Positions 35,489 through 43,603 of a stretch of DNA of 64,000 bases are shown piece after piece (positions within the stretch are counted from its first letter, which is position 1; each line of letters begins with the position of its first letter). Both the position numbers and the translations under genes were made by a program. Source of the DNA: an uncultured bacterium (lineage in GTDB: Bacteria; Planctomycetota; UBA1135; GCA-002686595); NCBI GenBank assembly GCA_938075305.1, contig CALJGV010000007.1:62001-126000 (forward strand), read 5' to 3'. The notes beneath the pieces are model-generated. The model was not told the DNA's origin. It was given only the letters and a program-made list of their open reading frames with translations, and made no database searches.

Positions 35489-36121
35489 TCAGAAGCCCGG
35501 CCGGGACGCGTACTCCCACTTCCCGACGCGCTTGCCGTTGATGTAGCGGCCGCGCTCGGACCAGTTGCCGTCCTCGTCGTACAGCACCCACTCCCCGGAG
35601 CGCTGGCCTCCGGCGAAGTCCCCCTCGCTCGCGAGGCTGCCGTTCTCGTGCCAGGAGGTCCACGGACCGCTGCGCACGCCCTGCAGCGCCATGCCCTCCG
35701 AGGCGAGGAAGCCGTTGGCGTGCCACCACGCCATCCTCGTCGGCCGCTCGGGATCGAAGGTCGTCGCCGATCGGAGGCCGCCGTTCTGCCACCAGGACCA
35801 CCAGACCCCCACTGGCTCCCCGAGGTGGTACGAGCGCACGGAGCGCGGCGCGCCGTTGGGATACCACTGGGAGTGGCGGCCATGGTTGGGCCGTCCGCCG
35901 TCGGGCATGCGCATGTAGCTCCGCTCCTCCAGGGGCGCCCCCGAGAGCTGCTCTCCCTGTACCTCCCGCTCGAGGCGCGGCTCCTCAGGGGGCTGTCGCC
36001 GGGCGTTTCGGTCGAAGGCAGAGGCGATCACCCCTGAATAGTGCGTCCGGCACCCCCCCGAGAGAGCGGATGCGAGGGCGAGGAGCGCGAGGAGGATCGG
36101 GGCAGGGGAGGAATTCGGCAT
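35489..36121 (-). CDS. MORN/YwqK-like repeat lipoprotein
   Basis: 210 residues. Signal peptide with lipobox ending SGGC (Cys about 24). From about residue 80 come about five repeats of the type W-x-x-[NG]-G-x-x-x-S-x-G-x-[FY]-x-x-G-x-x-x-G-x-W (HENGSLASEGDFAGGQRSGEW is one). Such MORN-2/YwqK repeats are common in Bacteroidetes and planctomycete surface proteins; some YwqK proteins are annotated as antitoxins by context, but no toxin lies here. The start (36121) and the plus-strand start at 36120 share one CATG. Confidence 0.75.
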   Translation of the reverse strand: MPNSSPAPILLALLALASALSGGCRTHYSGVIASAFDRNARRQPPEEPRLEREVQGEQLSGAPLEERSYMRMPDGGRPNHGRHSQWYPNGAPRSVRSYHLGEPVGVWWSWWQNGGLRSATTFDPERPTRMAWWHANGFLASEGMALQGVRSGPWTSWHENGSLASEGDFAGGQRSGEWVLYDEDGNWSERGRYINGKRVGKWEYASRPGF

Positions 36122-37697
36122 GGCCTGGGACGTAGACTTCGGCGGTCCCATGATGCCGCGCGACCCCGAAGGCGACGAAATATCCCAGGGCTCCCCCGCC
36201 CAGGGAGGAAATGGCGCCGCGGCCGGCGACGGCATCCCTGACGCGCCGGAGGGGAATCCGACCTTCGACGCCTCGGCCGCCGACGACGGGACCCAGCGGC
36301 CGCTGGCCCAGCTCCCCTCCGCAGACTTCTGGGAGGTGCTCTACGGGAGGCGCTCCATCCGGAAGTTCACCGACCAGCCCGTGGACCCGGAATTGGTCGA
36401 CCAGATCATGCACGCGGGCATCTGGGCCCCCAGCTCGTGCAACTATCAGATGTGGGACCTGGTGGCGGTCACCGACCCCGGGGTGAACGCCACCCTCGCG
36501 GGGCTCTCCACGCAGATGGCGAACGCCCCGGTCAACATCGTCATCAGCTACGGCCGCGACTTCTCGGAGGAAGCCTGGGCCAACATCCAGTCGGCATCGG
36601 CGCTCATTCAGAACATGAGCCTCGCCGCCCACGCGCTGGGGCTGGGCACCTTCTGGATCACCCAGACCGGCGGCGCCGAGGAGGTGCGCGAGGTGGTGGG
36701 CCTTCCCTACGACCGGATGGTCATCGCTGTGCTCGCCCTCGGTCACCCCAAGGTCACCCCCCGCCGCGGACCGAAGCGGCGGCCCCTGGACCAGGTCACC
36801 CACCGCGACCACTACGCGGGGCGGCCGATCCCCTCCTCGGTTCGCCCGGACGACTGGGCCCCCGACCTCCTCGCGACCTACCAGCGCGCAAGGGTCCTGA
36901 ACGGGCTCCGACACAACAAGCCCCGCGCGTGGGAACAGCGAGCCCTCGGCGAAGCGCTCGCCGCCCTGCTCCCCGAGGGTGCGGAGCGGCCCGCGGGCGA
37001 GGGGACCGAGGACAACCGAGGGCGCTGGCTCGACGTCTTGCCGTGCACGGGGATCGTCACCGCGCGCCTCGCGACCGACCGGAAGGGCTTCCGGTTCGAC
37101 GTGGTCGAGCGGTCGCCGGAGGTGGCCGAGTTCTGCGCTGGTCGCGTGAGTCCCCGTGGCGCGGCACTCGCCTGGCCGGGCGACGGCGACGGTGACGGCG
37201 CCGAGGCGCCGGAGGCCGAGGCCTACGACGTGGTGTCCTGCTTCTTCCGCCTCGAGGGCGTTCGCAGCGAAGAGCGCGCCGGGCTCGTCGCCGAGATGGC
37301 GCGCTGGCTGAAGCCCGGGGGCAAGCTCCTCATGGGCTTCGTGTCCGCCCGGTCCTTCCACCCCTGGACCGAACGGCTCCGGGCCCGCGGCCGAGGGCCG
37401 AAGGGCGTGGAGTACGTGCTCGCCCCCGACCCCAACATCGGCCCCTTCGAGCCCCTGACTCCGGGGGACGTGAGCGGCTGGCTCTCGGAGGCGGGGCTGA
37501 GCGAGGTCGGCCGCCTCGGCGCCCAGCCCGTGCCTGCCCCCGAGGAGATCGAGTTCCGAACCCGAAACATGAAGGGGGCGCTTGGCAGGGGGCTCCGGGC
37601 GATGGGCGGCGCCCTGGGCGCCGCGGGGTCGCTGCCCGGGCTGGCCGGCCGCTACGGGAGGTTCCAGTTCGTGGTCGCCCGGCGCCCTCGCAGCTAG
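36120..37697 (+). CDS. Nitroreductase fused to a SAM-dependent methyltransferase
   Basis: 525 residues. After a disordered 65-residue start, residues about 70-225 are a nitroreductase-fold FMN domain (LYGRRSIRKFTDQPV, WAPSSCNYQMWDLVAV, NMSLAAHALGLGTFWI). Residues about 245-520 resemble a class I methyltransferase: WLDVLPCTGIVTARLA in place of motif I, FDVVERSP, YDVVSCFFRLEG and the helix-strand MARWLKPGGKLLMGF. Nitroreductase-like and methyltransferase genes occur together in some polysaccharide clusters, but a single chain is unusual. The ATG at 36120 overlaps the divergent lipoprotein start; ATG 36150 or 36153 may be the true start. Confidence 0.75.
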   Translation: MAWDVDFGGPMMPRDPEGDEISQGSPAQGGNGAAAGDGIPDAPEGNPTFDASAADDGTQRPLAQLPSADFWEVLYGRRSIRKFTDQPVDPELVDQIMHAGIWAPSSCNYQMWDLVAVTDPGVNATLAGLSTQMANAPVNIVISYGRDFSEEAWANIQSASALIQNMSLAAHALGLGTFWITQTGGAEEVREVVGLPYDRMVIAVLALGHPKVTPRRGPKRRPLDQVTHRDHYAGRPIPSSVRPDDWAPDLLATYQRARVLNGLRHNKPRAWEQRALGEALAALLPEGAERPAGEGTEDNRGRWLDVLPCTGIVTARLATDRKGFRFDVVERSPEVAEFCAGRVSPRGAALAWPGDGDGDGAEAPEAEAYDVVSCFFRLEGVRSEERAGLVAEMARWLKPGGKLLMGFVSARSFHPWTERLRARGRGPKGVEYVLAPDPNIGPFEPLTPGDVSGWLSEAGLSEVGRLGAQPVPAPEEIEFRTRNMKGALGRGLRAMGGALGAAGSLPGLAGRYGRFQFVVARRPRS

Positions 37698-37733
37698 GGG
37701 GCGGTTCGGCCGGAGCTCTCTCCTATGATCGGG

Positions 37734-37739
37734 GAAGCC
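37734..37739 (+). promoter_or_regulatory. -10 box TATGAT upstream of amidohydrolase genes
   Basis: TATGAT, one mismatch from TATAAT, lies 22 bases before the ATG at 37762, in the 64-base gap after the nitroreductase fusion. It would serve both amidohydrolase genes. Confidence 0.5.
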
Positions 37740-37761
37740 CAAGCACCGTTCCGGAGCCCCC

Positions 37762-39069
37762 ATGATCCTAGCCCTCATCGCCTCCGCGCTCCCAGCGCTC
37801 CCGCAGCCCGCTGACCCGCCCCCCACAGCGTTCGTGGGCGCCAGGATCCACACGGTCGCCGGCCCCCCCATCGAGGACGGGACGCTGGTCGTGGTCGGCT
37901 CCAAGATCGTGGCCGTCGGACCGACGGCCGACACCGCGCCGCCCGAGGGCGCCACGATCGTGGACGCCAGCGGGAAGGTCATCATCCCGGGGCTCATCTG
38001 CACCCACAGCCACCTCGGCGGCACGGCCGGCGCCGACAGCTCCGGTCCGATCCAGCCCGACGTGCGCGTGTCCGACTCCCTCAACGTGAGGGACTCGGGG
38101 TACCGACGCGCCCTGGCCGGCGGGCTCACCACCCTCAACTGCATGCCTGGCTCCGGGCACCTCCTGAGCGGACAGACCGCCTACCTCAAGCTCCGCGAGG
38201 CGACGACCATCGAGGACATGTTCATCCGCGACGCCGACGGCGCGCCCATGGGCGGGATGAAGATGGCCAACGGGACGAACTCCATGCGAGGCGGGACGTT
38301 CCCCGGGACCCGCGGCCGGTCCGCTGCCCTCGTGCGCAAGCAGTTCATCGCCGCGCAGGAGTACGCCCAGAAGATCGAGGCCGCCGCCGGCGACCCGGAG
38401 AAGATGCCCAACCGCCACATCGGCCTGGAGGCCCTGGGCGAGGTGCTCTCCGGCAAGCGGATCGTTCACCATCACACCCACCGGCACGACGACATCATCA
38501 CCGTCCTGCGCCTCGCGGAAGAGTTCGACTTCCGGGTCGTGCTGCACCATGTGAGCGAGGCGTGGAAGGTCGCCGATGAGATCGCCGCCGCGGGCGCCCC
38601 CTGCTCCGTGATCGTGATCGACAGCCCCGGCGGCAAGCTCGAGGCCGTCGACGTGGCCTTCCGGACCGGCGGCGTCCTCGAGCGCGCCGGGGTCAACGTG
38701 GCCTTCCACACCGACGACGGAATCACCGACTCACGCCTCTTCCTCCGCAGCGCGGCGCTCGCCGTGCGCGCGGGAATGACGCGCGCGGCCGCCCTGCGTG
38801 CCCTGACCCTCTCCGGCGCCGAGATGATGGACCTGCAGGACCGAACGGGCTCGTTGGTCGCCGGCAAGGACGCCGACTTCGCGATCCTCGACGGCGACCC
38901 CTTCAGCGTCTACACGAAGATCCTGGAGACCTGGGTCGAGGGGGAGCGCCGCTTCGACCGCGCAGACCCCCAGGACCGGCTCTACGCCGAGGGCGGCTAC
39001 GGCGCCACCCACGATCAGGATCCGTACTACTGCTGCTTCGGGGACGACAACCAGGGAGACCAGGACTGA
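37762..39069 (+). CDS. Secreted amidohydrolase (imidazolonepropionase-like), catalytically intact
   Basis: 435 residues with a short signal peptide (about 1-15). The TIM-barrel metal site can be traced: HSH after the first strand (CTHSHLGG), a His-rich strand 5 (RIVHHHTHRHDDI), a His in VVLHHVSEAW and an Asp in AFHTDDGITDS, followed by the C-terminal SLVAGKDADFAILDGDPF. Such enzymes hydrolyse amide or ester bonds of small molecules; the substrate is unknown. The end (GDDNQGDQD) overlaps the next gene's ATG by one base. Confidence 0.85.
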   Translation: MILALIASALPALPQPADPPPTAFVGARIHTVAGPPIEDGTLVVVGSKIVAVGPTADTAPPEGATIVDASGKVIIPGLICTHSHLGGTAGADSSGPIQPDVRVSDSLNVRDSGYRRALAGGLTTLNCMPGSGHLLSGQTAYLKLREATTIEDMFIRDADGAPMGGMKMANGTNSMRGGTFPGTRGRSAALVRKQFIAAQEYAQKIEAAAGDPEKMPNRHIGLEALGEVLSGKRIVHHHTHRHDDIITVLRLAEEFDFRVVLHHVSEAWKVADEIAAAGAPCSVIVIDSPGGKLEAVDVAFRTGGVLERAGVNVAFHTDDGITDSRLFLRSAALAVRAGMTRAAALRALTLSGAEMMDLQDRTGSLVAGKDADFAILDGDPFSVYTKILETWVEGERRFDRADPQDRLYAEGGYGATHDQDPYYCCFGDDNQGDQD

Positions 39070-40340
39070 TGGGACACCGCCAACTACTCGCCGCCCTCGC
39101 CCTCTCCCTCGCCCCGCTCGCGCCCGGCGCGACCGCCCAGGTGGCGGTCCGCGGCGGCGTGATCCACACCATGGCCGGCCCCCCCATCGAGGACGGCGTC
39201 GTCCTGCTCAGGGACGGCAAGATCGCCAAGATCGGGCCCCGGGACGCGGTGCAGATCCCCGCCGGCTTCGAGGTGCTCGAGGCGGCGGTCGTCACGCCCG
39301 GCCTCGTGGACGCGCGCTCCGTCGTGGGCGTCGCGGGCTACTACAACCAGAAGAAGGGGGACCAGGATCAGCACGAGGACTCCGCCGCGGTCCAACCCGA
39401 GCTCCGGGCGCTCGACGCCTACAACCCGCGCGAGGCCCTCGTCCACTGGGTGCGCGGCTTCGGGGTCACGACCGTGCAGACGGGTCACGCCCCGCGCGAG
39501 CTCGTCCCGGGCCAGCTCTTCATCGTGAAGACCCGCTCCACCACCGCCGACGACGCGGCCGTCCGCCCGTTCAGCGGGGTGGCCGCCACCCTCTCGAACG
39601 CCGCCAAGCGCTCCGACAAGTCGTCGCCCGGGACCCGCGCGAAGATGATGTCCATGCTCCGCTCCAAGCTGATCGAGGCGCAGGAGTACGCGGCGGCCCG
39701 CGAGGCCGCCGACGCGGGCAGCCCCCCCCCGCGGGACCTCGCCCTTGAGGCCATGTGCGCGGTGCTCGACGGGGACGTGCCCATGATCGTCACGGCGCAC
39801 CGGGCCCAGGACATCGCGTCCGCGCTCCGGCTCGCCCGGGAGTTCCGGTTCCGCCTCGTCCTCGACGGCGCCAGCGAGGCCTACCTCCTGCTCGACGAAC
39901 TCGCGGCCGCCCGCATCCCGGTCATCCTCCACCCGACGATGAAGCGCGCCTCGGGCGACGCGGAGAACCTGTCCTTCGAGACGGCCGCGCGGCTCAGCGA
40001 GGCGGGCATCCCCTTCGCGATCAAGAGCGGGTACGAGTCCTACGTGCCCAAGACACGGGTCATCCTCTTCGAGGCCGCCGTGGCCGCGAGCCACGGCCTC
40101 GGCTTCGAGGGAGCATTGCGGTCGGTGACCATCGACGCCGCCCGCATCCTCGGGGTCGAGGATCGGGTCGGGAGCCTCGAGGTGGGCAAGGACGGCGACC
40201 TCGCGCTCTACGACGGTGACCCCTTCGAGTACACGACGCACTGCGTCGGGACGGTCATCGAGGGCGCCGTGGTCTCCAGGTTCGAGCGCGGTCAACCCGT
40301 ATCGGGCCCCTACAACCCCTACCAGAAGCGAGGCCGCTAA
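39069..40340 (+). CDS. Secreted amidohydrolase paralogue with lost metal ligands
   Basis: 423 residues, signal peptide about 1-23. The fold matches its upstream neighbour throughout (MAGPPIEDGVVLL, IVTAHRAQDIASALRLA, SLEVGKDGDLALYDGDPFE), but the metal-binding residues are gone: HSH reads ARSVVG, the strand-6 His reads VLDGASEAY, and the strand-8 Asp reads IKSGYES. One His (TAHRAQD) remains. It is probably a catalytically dead partner of the first. Coupled translation (TGATG) favours a heterodimer. Confidence 0.8.
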   Translation: MGHRQLLAALALSLAPLAPGATAQVAVRGGVIHTMAGPPIEDGVVLLRDGKIAKIGPRDAVQIPAGFEVLEAAVVTPGLVDARSVVGVAGYYNQKKGDQDQHEDSAAVQPELRALDAYNPREALVHWVRGFGVTTVQTGHAPRELVPGQLFIVKTRSTTADDAAVRPFSGVAATLSNAAKRSDKSSPGTRAKMMSMLRSKLIEAQEYAAAREAADAGSPPPRDLALEAMCAVLDGDVPMIVTAHRAQDIASALRLAREFRFRLVLDGASEAYLLLDELAAARIPVILHPTMKRASGDAENLSFETAARLSEAGIPFAIKSGYESYVPKTRVILFEAAVAASHGLGFEGALRSVTIDAARILGVEDRVGSLEVGKDGDLALYDGDPFEYTTHCVGTVIEGAVVSRFERGQPVSGPYNPYQKRGR

Positions 40341-40358
40341 GCCCCTGTTCCACCGGCC

Positions 40359-41009
40359 TCACGGGGTCGGCGTGAGGCCCATGGGTCGGCGACGGGCGAG
40401 GAAGAACCGCTCGCCCCAGCGACGCGCAGGGACCTTACGCAGGGCCTCGGCCTCCTCGACGACCTCGAGGCGCGCGCCGAGGACCTCGGCCAGCTGATCG
40501 CCGCTCATCCCGTGCGGCGGCCCCCCCTCGGCGGCCGGCTTGCCGAAGGGGAAGACCAGGGCGGCGTAGGCGGCGCCCGGTCGTAGGAGCTCCCCCGCCC
40601 GATGGCCCCAGCGCGCGCGGTCCACGGGGTCGATGGCGCAGAAGAACGTGTGATCCCAGATCAGGTCGAAGGGCTCGTCCTCGAACTCCAGGGCGTCCCC
40701 CGCCACGAAGCGGCCGCCGGAGCGCGACAGGGGGCCCGCCAGGTCGTCGGCCAGGGTCTCCACGAGGTCGAGCGCCACCACGGTCCAGCCACGCCGCGCG
40801 AGGGCCACGGCGTCGTGGCCGCGGCCGGCGCCCGGGACGAGCGCCCGACATCCGGAGGCCGGGGGCGCCAGGGATCCGTCCTGCAGCCGACGGGTGAGCT
40901 CGGGGTGCGCCGCCCCGAGGTCCCAGGGGGTCTGGCCCGAGCGGTAGCGCCCGGCCCAGTCCGGCGGAGCCTCACCCACGGGCTCGTTGTGTTCATCGCT
41001 CGACGTCAC
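40359..41009 (-). CDS. TPMT-family SAM-dependent methyltransferase
   Basis: 216 residues, starting GTG at 41009. Family features: W-x-x-x-Y-x-x-G-x-T-P-W-D-L near the N-terminus, ALVPGAGRGHDAVALARRG (SAM motif I), VALDLVETLAD and FDLIWDHTFFCAIDP. The family includes thiopurine methyltransferases and halide/thiol methyltransferases making volatile methyl compounds; tellurite resistance has also been linked. Substrate unknown. Ends 19 bases from the convergent amidohydrolase. Confidence 0.82.
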   Translation of the reverse strand: MTSSDEHNEPVGEAPPDWAGRYRSGQTPWDLGAAHPELTRRLQDGSLAPPASGCRALVPGAGRGHDAVALARRGWTVVALDLVETLADDLAGPLSRSGGRFVAGDALEFEDEPFDLIWDHTFFCAIDPVDRARWGHRAGELLRPGAAYAALVFPFGKPAAEGGPPHGMSGDQLAEVLGARLEVVEEAEALRKVPARRWGERFFLARRRPMGLTPTP

Positions 41010-41090
41010 GTGGAAGGGAGGATCGTTGAACGATCGGCCGCGCGCAAGGGAGGACCCCTGCTGGTCGCGGCCGCATCGCCCCGCAGGCCA

Positions 41091-42872
41091 TCACCACGAC
41101 AGGCGGATCAGCCGTCCGCCCGTCGACTCCGCGAGCTGGCCCCACCCTCGCTCGAGCTTGCGAGGACTGTCCACGAGGATGAAGTCCAGCAGCGCGGGTC
41201 GAAACCGGAGGCGCTCCTGAAGGTGCGGGACCATGAGCTCGATGTTCCAGCGCTCACCGCCCGATGGCGCGCCGTCGGTGAGGAGCATGACGCGGTCGAC
41301 CTCGGGCGTGTCCAGGGCGAGGCTCAGCGCCCCGTAGAGGTCGCCGCTTCCATTCATACGCGCCGCCTCGAAGAAGCGCTGGGCCCGGCGGATGTTGCGC
41401 TGGCTCGCCCCCACGAGCTCGCGCTCGAAGGGGTGCGGCTCGTGGGTGTACGGCACCAGCAGGAAGCGAACCTCCGGATCGAACCCGGAGAGGAGCCGGG
41501 TCACCTGGGGATCCAGCCGGTCCTTCTTGCTGTGCCCCTCCGCGTTCTTGAACCAGAGGGAACCGGAGAAGTCGATGAGGATGGCCAGCCGGTCGCTCAT
41601 GGGATCCAGGCGTCCCAGCGCTGCGACGGTCCCGCGGGCCGCCGTGTCGCGATCCCCCGAGGAGGACGTGGAGGTGAGGCGCGGGAGAGCTCCGATAGGT
41701 GAGAGGGAGCGCAGAGCCGCCTCCCAGGCGTCCGGCTGGTCCCGGTACCGCAGGCCCGTGAGCCTCCGGAGAGTGACCACCACCGCAGCCCGGAGCGCCG
41801 CCCGCGGTTCCTCGCGCAGGCGCGCCACGAGCAGGTCGAGGACCACGGGCGACGTTTCCTCCCGGGCCAACTCGATGGCCCGCAGGCGAACGCCCCAGTC
41901 CCCGTGGCCCAGGGCGGCTCCGAGCAGACGGGTCCGATCCGGGAGGTCCAGCTCCATCGCCGCCATCAACGCCGAGCAGCACAGCTCCCGCACTTCTCCA
42001 CCGATCCAGGCACGGATGAGCGGCTCGGCGCGCCCGGGAGCCAGGGGCAGGAGGGCCTGGAGCGCCGCGGCGCGGACGCCGGGATCTCGCCCCCTCCGGG
42101 TCAGGCCAAGGACCCGCTCCACGAGCCGCCCCTGCTCGCCGGCGATCAGGCCGCGTCGACCGAGCCGCTCCACGCTCCACAGGAGCACACGCCGCTCCGC
42201 GGCACCGCGCACCCCGAGCAGCCCGCCCAGCCGACGGGCGTCCTGGGGCGCGACGCCCCGTCCCATGAGCTCCGCCCAGCGGAGCCGGAGCAGCGGCGGC
42301 CCCGTCGTCAGCCCCTTGCCGCGGCGAACCTGCTCGAGGAGGTCCGCCCCGAGCAGACCCGGGAGTCGGAGCTGCGCCTCGTCGGCCACCTCGGCCGAGC
42401 GATCCGCCAGGGCCTCCATGACCCGCGCCAGCGCCCGGTCCCCCCCGAGCTCGGCGAGCGCTGCCACCGCCCGGCGGCGGCGCTCGGGGCGGGCCTCCCG
42501 TAGCTGTCGCTCGAGCCGGTGCAAGGCGGCTCGCCGGTCTCGCTCGGTCCCGTCCCCCGTGGCCGTTGGGTCTCCTGTTTCCACGGGGCTCGCCGGTCCC
42601 CGGGCCAGCAGGGCGGCCTCACCCGGCGCCCCCACCAGATGGGTCGACCCAGCTCCGGTGCCCGCGCCGCCCATGACGGCCAGCCCAACCAGGACCAACC
42701 CCACCACATCCCTCTGGCGGCGCCGCCACCCCAGGACTCCATCTGCCAACTCGAACCTCCCATGACTCGGGGGCGGAGGTCGCCCCGCGCTCCAGGTCCG
42801 AGCCGGCAGGTGGGCGATCGCGTCGCCCCGAACGCGAAGGCGCAGCGCCCACAGCGGGCGCCGCGCCTCCAT
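41091..42872 (-). CDS. HEAT-repeat protein with C-terminal von Willebrand factor A domain
   Basis: 593 residues with a membrane segment near residue 60 (VVGLVLVGLAVMGGAG). Residues about 110-355 are Ala/Leu/Arg-rich helical repeats of HEAT type (AVAALAELGGDRALARVMEAL, GDWGVRLRAIELAREE). Residues about 400-590 are a VWA domain with MIDAS DFSGS, a Thr about 70-80 residues later and MLLTDGAPSGG. VWA domains bind metal and proteins, so this is likely a periplasmic or surface scaffold. The N-terminal start is uncertain; ATG 42872 is the first that gives the membrane anchor. Confidence 0.65.
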   Translation of the reverse strand: MEARRPLWALRLRVRGDAIAHLPARTWSAGRPPPPSHGRFELADGVLGWRRRQRDVVGLVLVGLAVMGGAGTGAGSTHLVGAPGEAALLARGPASPVETGDPTATGDGTERDRRAALHRLERQLREARPERRRRAVAALAELGGDRALARVMEALADRSAEVADEAQLRLPGLLGADLLEQVRRGKGLTTGPPLLRLRWAELMGRGVAPQDARRLGGLLGVRGAAERRVLLWSVERLGRRGLIAGEQGRLVERVLGLTRRGRDPGVRAAALQALLPLAPGRAEPLIRAWIGGEVRELCCSALMAAMELDLPDRTRLLGAALGHGDWGVRLRAIELAREETSPVVLDLLVARLREEPRAALRAAVVVTLRRLTGLRYRDQPDAWEAALRSLSPIGALPRLTSTSSSGDRDTAARGTVAALGRLDPMSDRLAILIDFSGSLWFKNAEGHSKKDRLDPQVTRLLSGFDPEVRFLLVPYTHEPHPFERELVGASQRNIRRAQRFFEAARMNGSGDLYGALSLALDTPEVDRVMLLTDGAPSGGERWNIELMVPHLQERLRFRPALLDFILVDSPRKLERGWGQLAESTGGRLIRLSW

Positions 42873-42952
42873 CGAACGATCGGCCCGACCTCCCGTTGCA
42901 GGAGGTTCGCCGCATCTGCCGCCCGGGGACCGCGAGGCCCCCGGCGCACCCA

Positions 42953-43300
42953 TCAGACGCCAGGCCGGACCACGTACACCATCAGCACCGCGGTGACGAC
43001 GAGCGCGAAGGCGAGCCAGCTCAGGCTCTTGGTCGACTCCGGCTTGCGATAGGCGATGCCAGCCAGCGCGGAGAGCGCGAGCCAGCAGCCGATCTTCACG
43101 AAGAGCCAGGGCCCCCACTCCAGCTGCAGCTTCGCCATGAGACCGAAGCCTCCGAGCAAGGCTCCAAAGGACGCGATCCCCGACAGCATCAGGTTCGTCC
43201 GGCGGCTCTCGGGGGTCGGAGCGGCGAAGGCCCGGAAGGTGATCGCCACGAGGAAGACCACGGAGACGAGGTGGATGACTTGGTAGAGCTTGGGGTCCAT
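42953..43300 (-). CDS. Small four-helix membrane protein
   Basis: 115 residues, almost entirely hydrophobic, with about four membrane helices (IHLVSVVFLVAITFRAFA, LMLSGIASFGALLGGFGLMAK, LFVKIGCWLALSALAGIAY, LSWLAFALVVTAVLMVYV). The pattern resembles the small SirB-like or DUF-type membrane proteins of Gram-negative bacteria. No functional residue stands out except one Cys. Divergent from the yeiH-like gene. Confidence 0.65.
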   Translation of the reverse strand: MDPKLYQVIHLVSVVFLVAITFRAFAAPTPESRRTNLMLSGIASFGALLGGFGLMAKLQLEWGPWLFVKIGCWLALSALAGIAYRKPESTKSLSWLAFALVVTAVLMVYVVRPGV

Positions 43301-43603
43301 CGTGGCGGGGCTGGGGGCAGCCTGGGAGATGAAGGGGGGGGAGCGAGGAGTCTAGACCCCGTCGCTCCCCGATCCGAGCCCGAGTTTGTGCGGGCAGGCT
43401 CCGGGCCTTCGCTGCCCAGCCAGGTGGCCGGCGATGCCGACCCGCCGGGCAGCCCCGGCCCACCGGCAGCGCGGTCGAAAGACCGTGGGCACGGCGCCCG
43501 CAGGCGTGCCATCGCCCGCCCCAAGGCCACCGACGACCACCGGCGCGTGAAATGGACCGAGGGGCAGGGTGACCTCGCCGGGCGACTCGGTACGGTGCCC
43601 TCG
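43301..43603. other. 303-base divergent intergenic region
   Basis: This lies between the small membrane protein (minus) and the yeiH-like gene (plus). It contains a minus-strand TAGACT hexamer at 43349-43354, a 9-bp stem GGGGAGCGA/TCGCTCCCC at 43338-43370 that overlaps it, and the plus-strand TACGGT at 43591. No coding pattern is seen. Confidence 0.5.
43591..43596 (+). promoter_or_regulatory. -10-like hexamer TACGGT seven bases before the yeiH-like gene
   Basis: TACGGT, gccctcg, then ATG at 43604. A GTGACC at 43569-43574, 16 bases upstream, could act as a -35. Confidence 0.45.

Noticed and set aside
35489..36121. YwqK-type antitoxin of a toxin-antitoxin pair
   Set aside because: No toxin-like partner is adjacent, and the protein is a lipoprotein with only MORN-like repeats.
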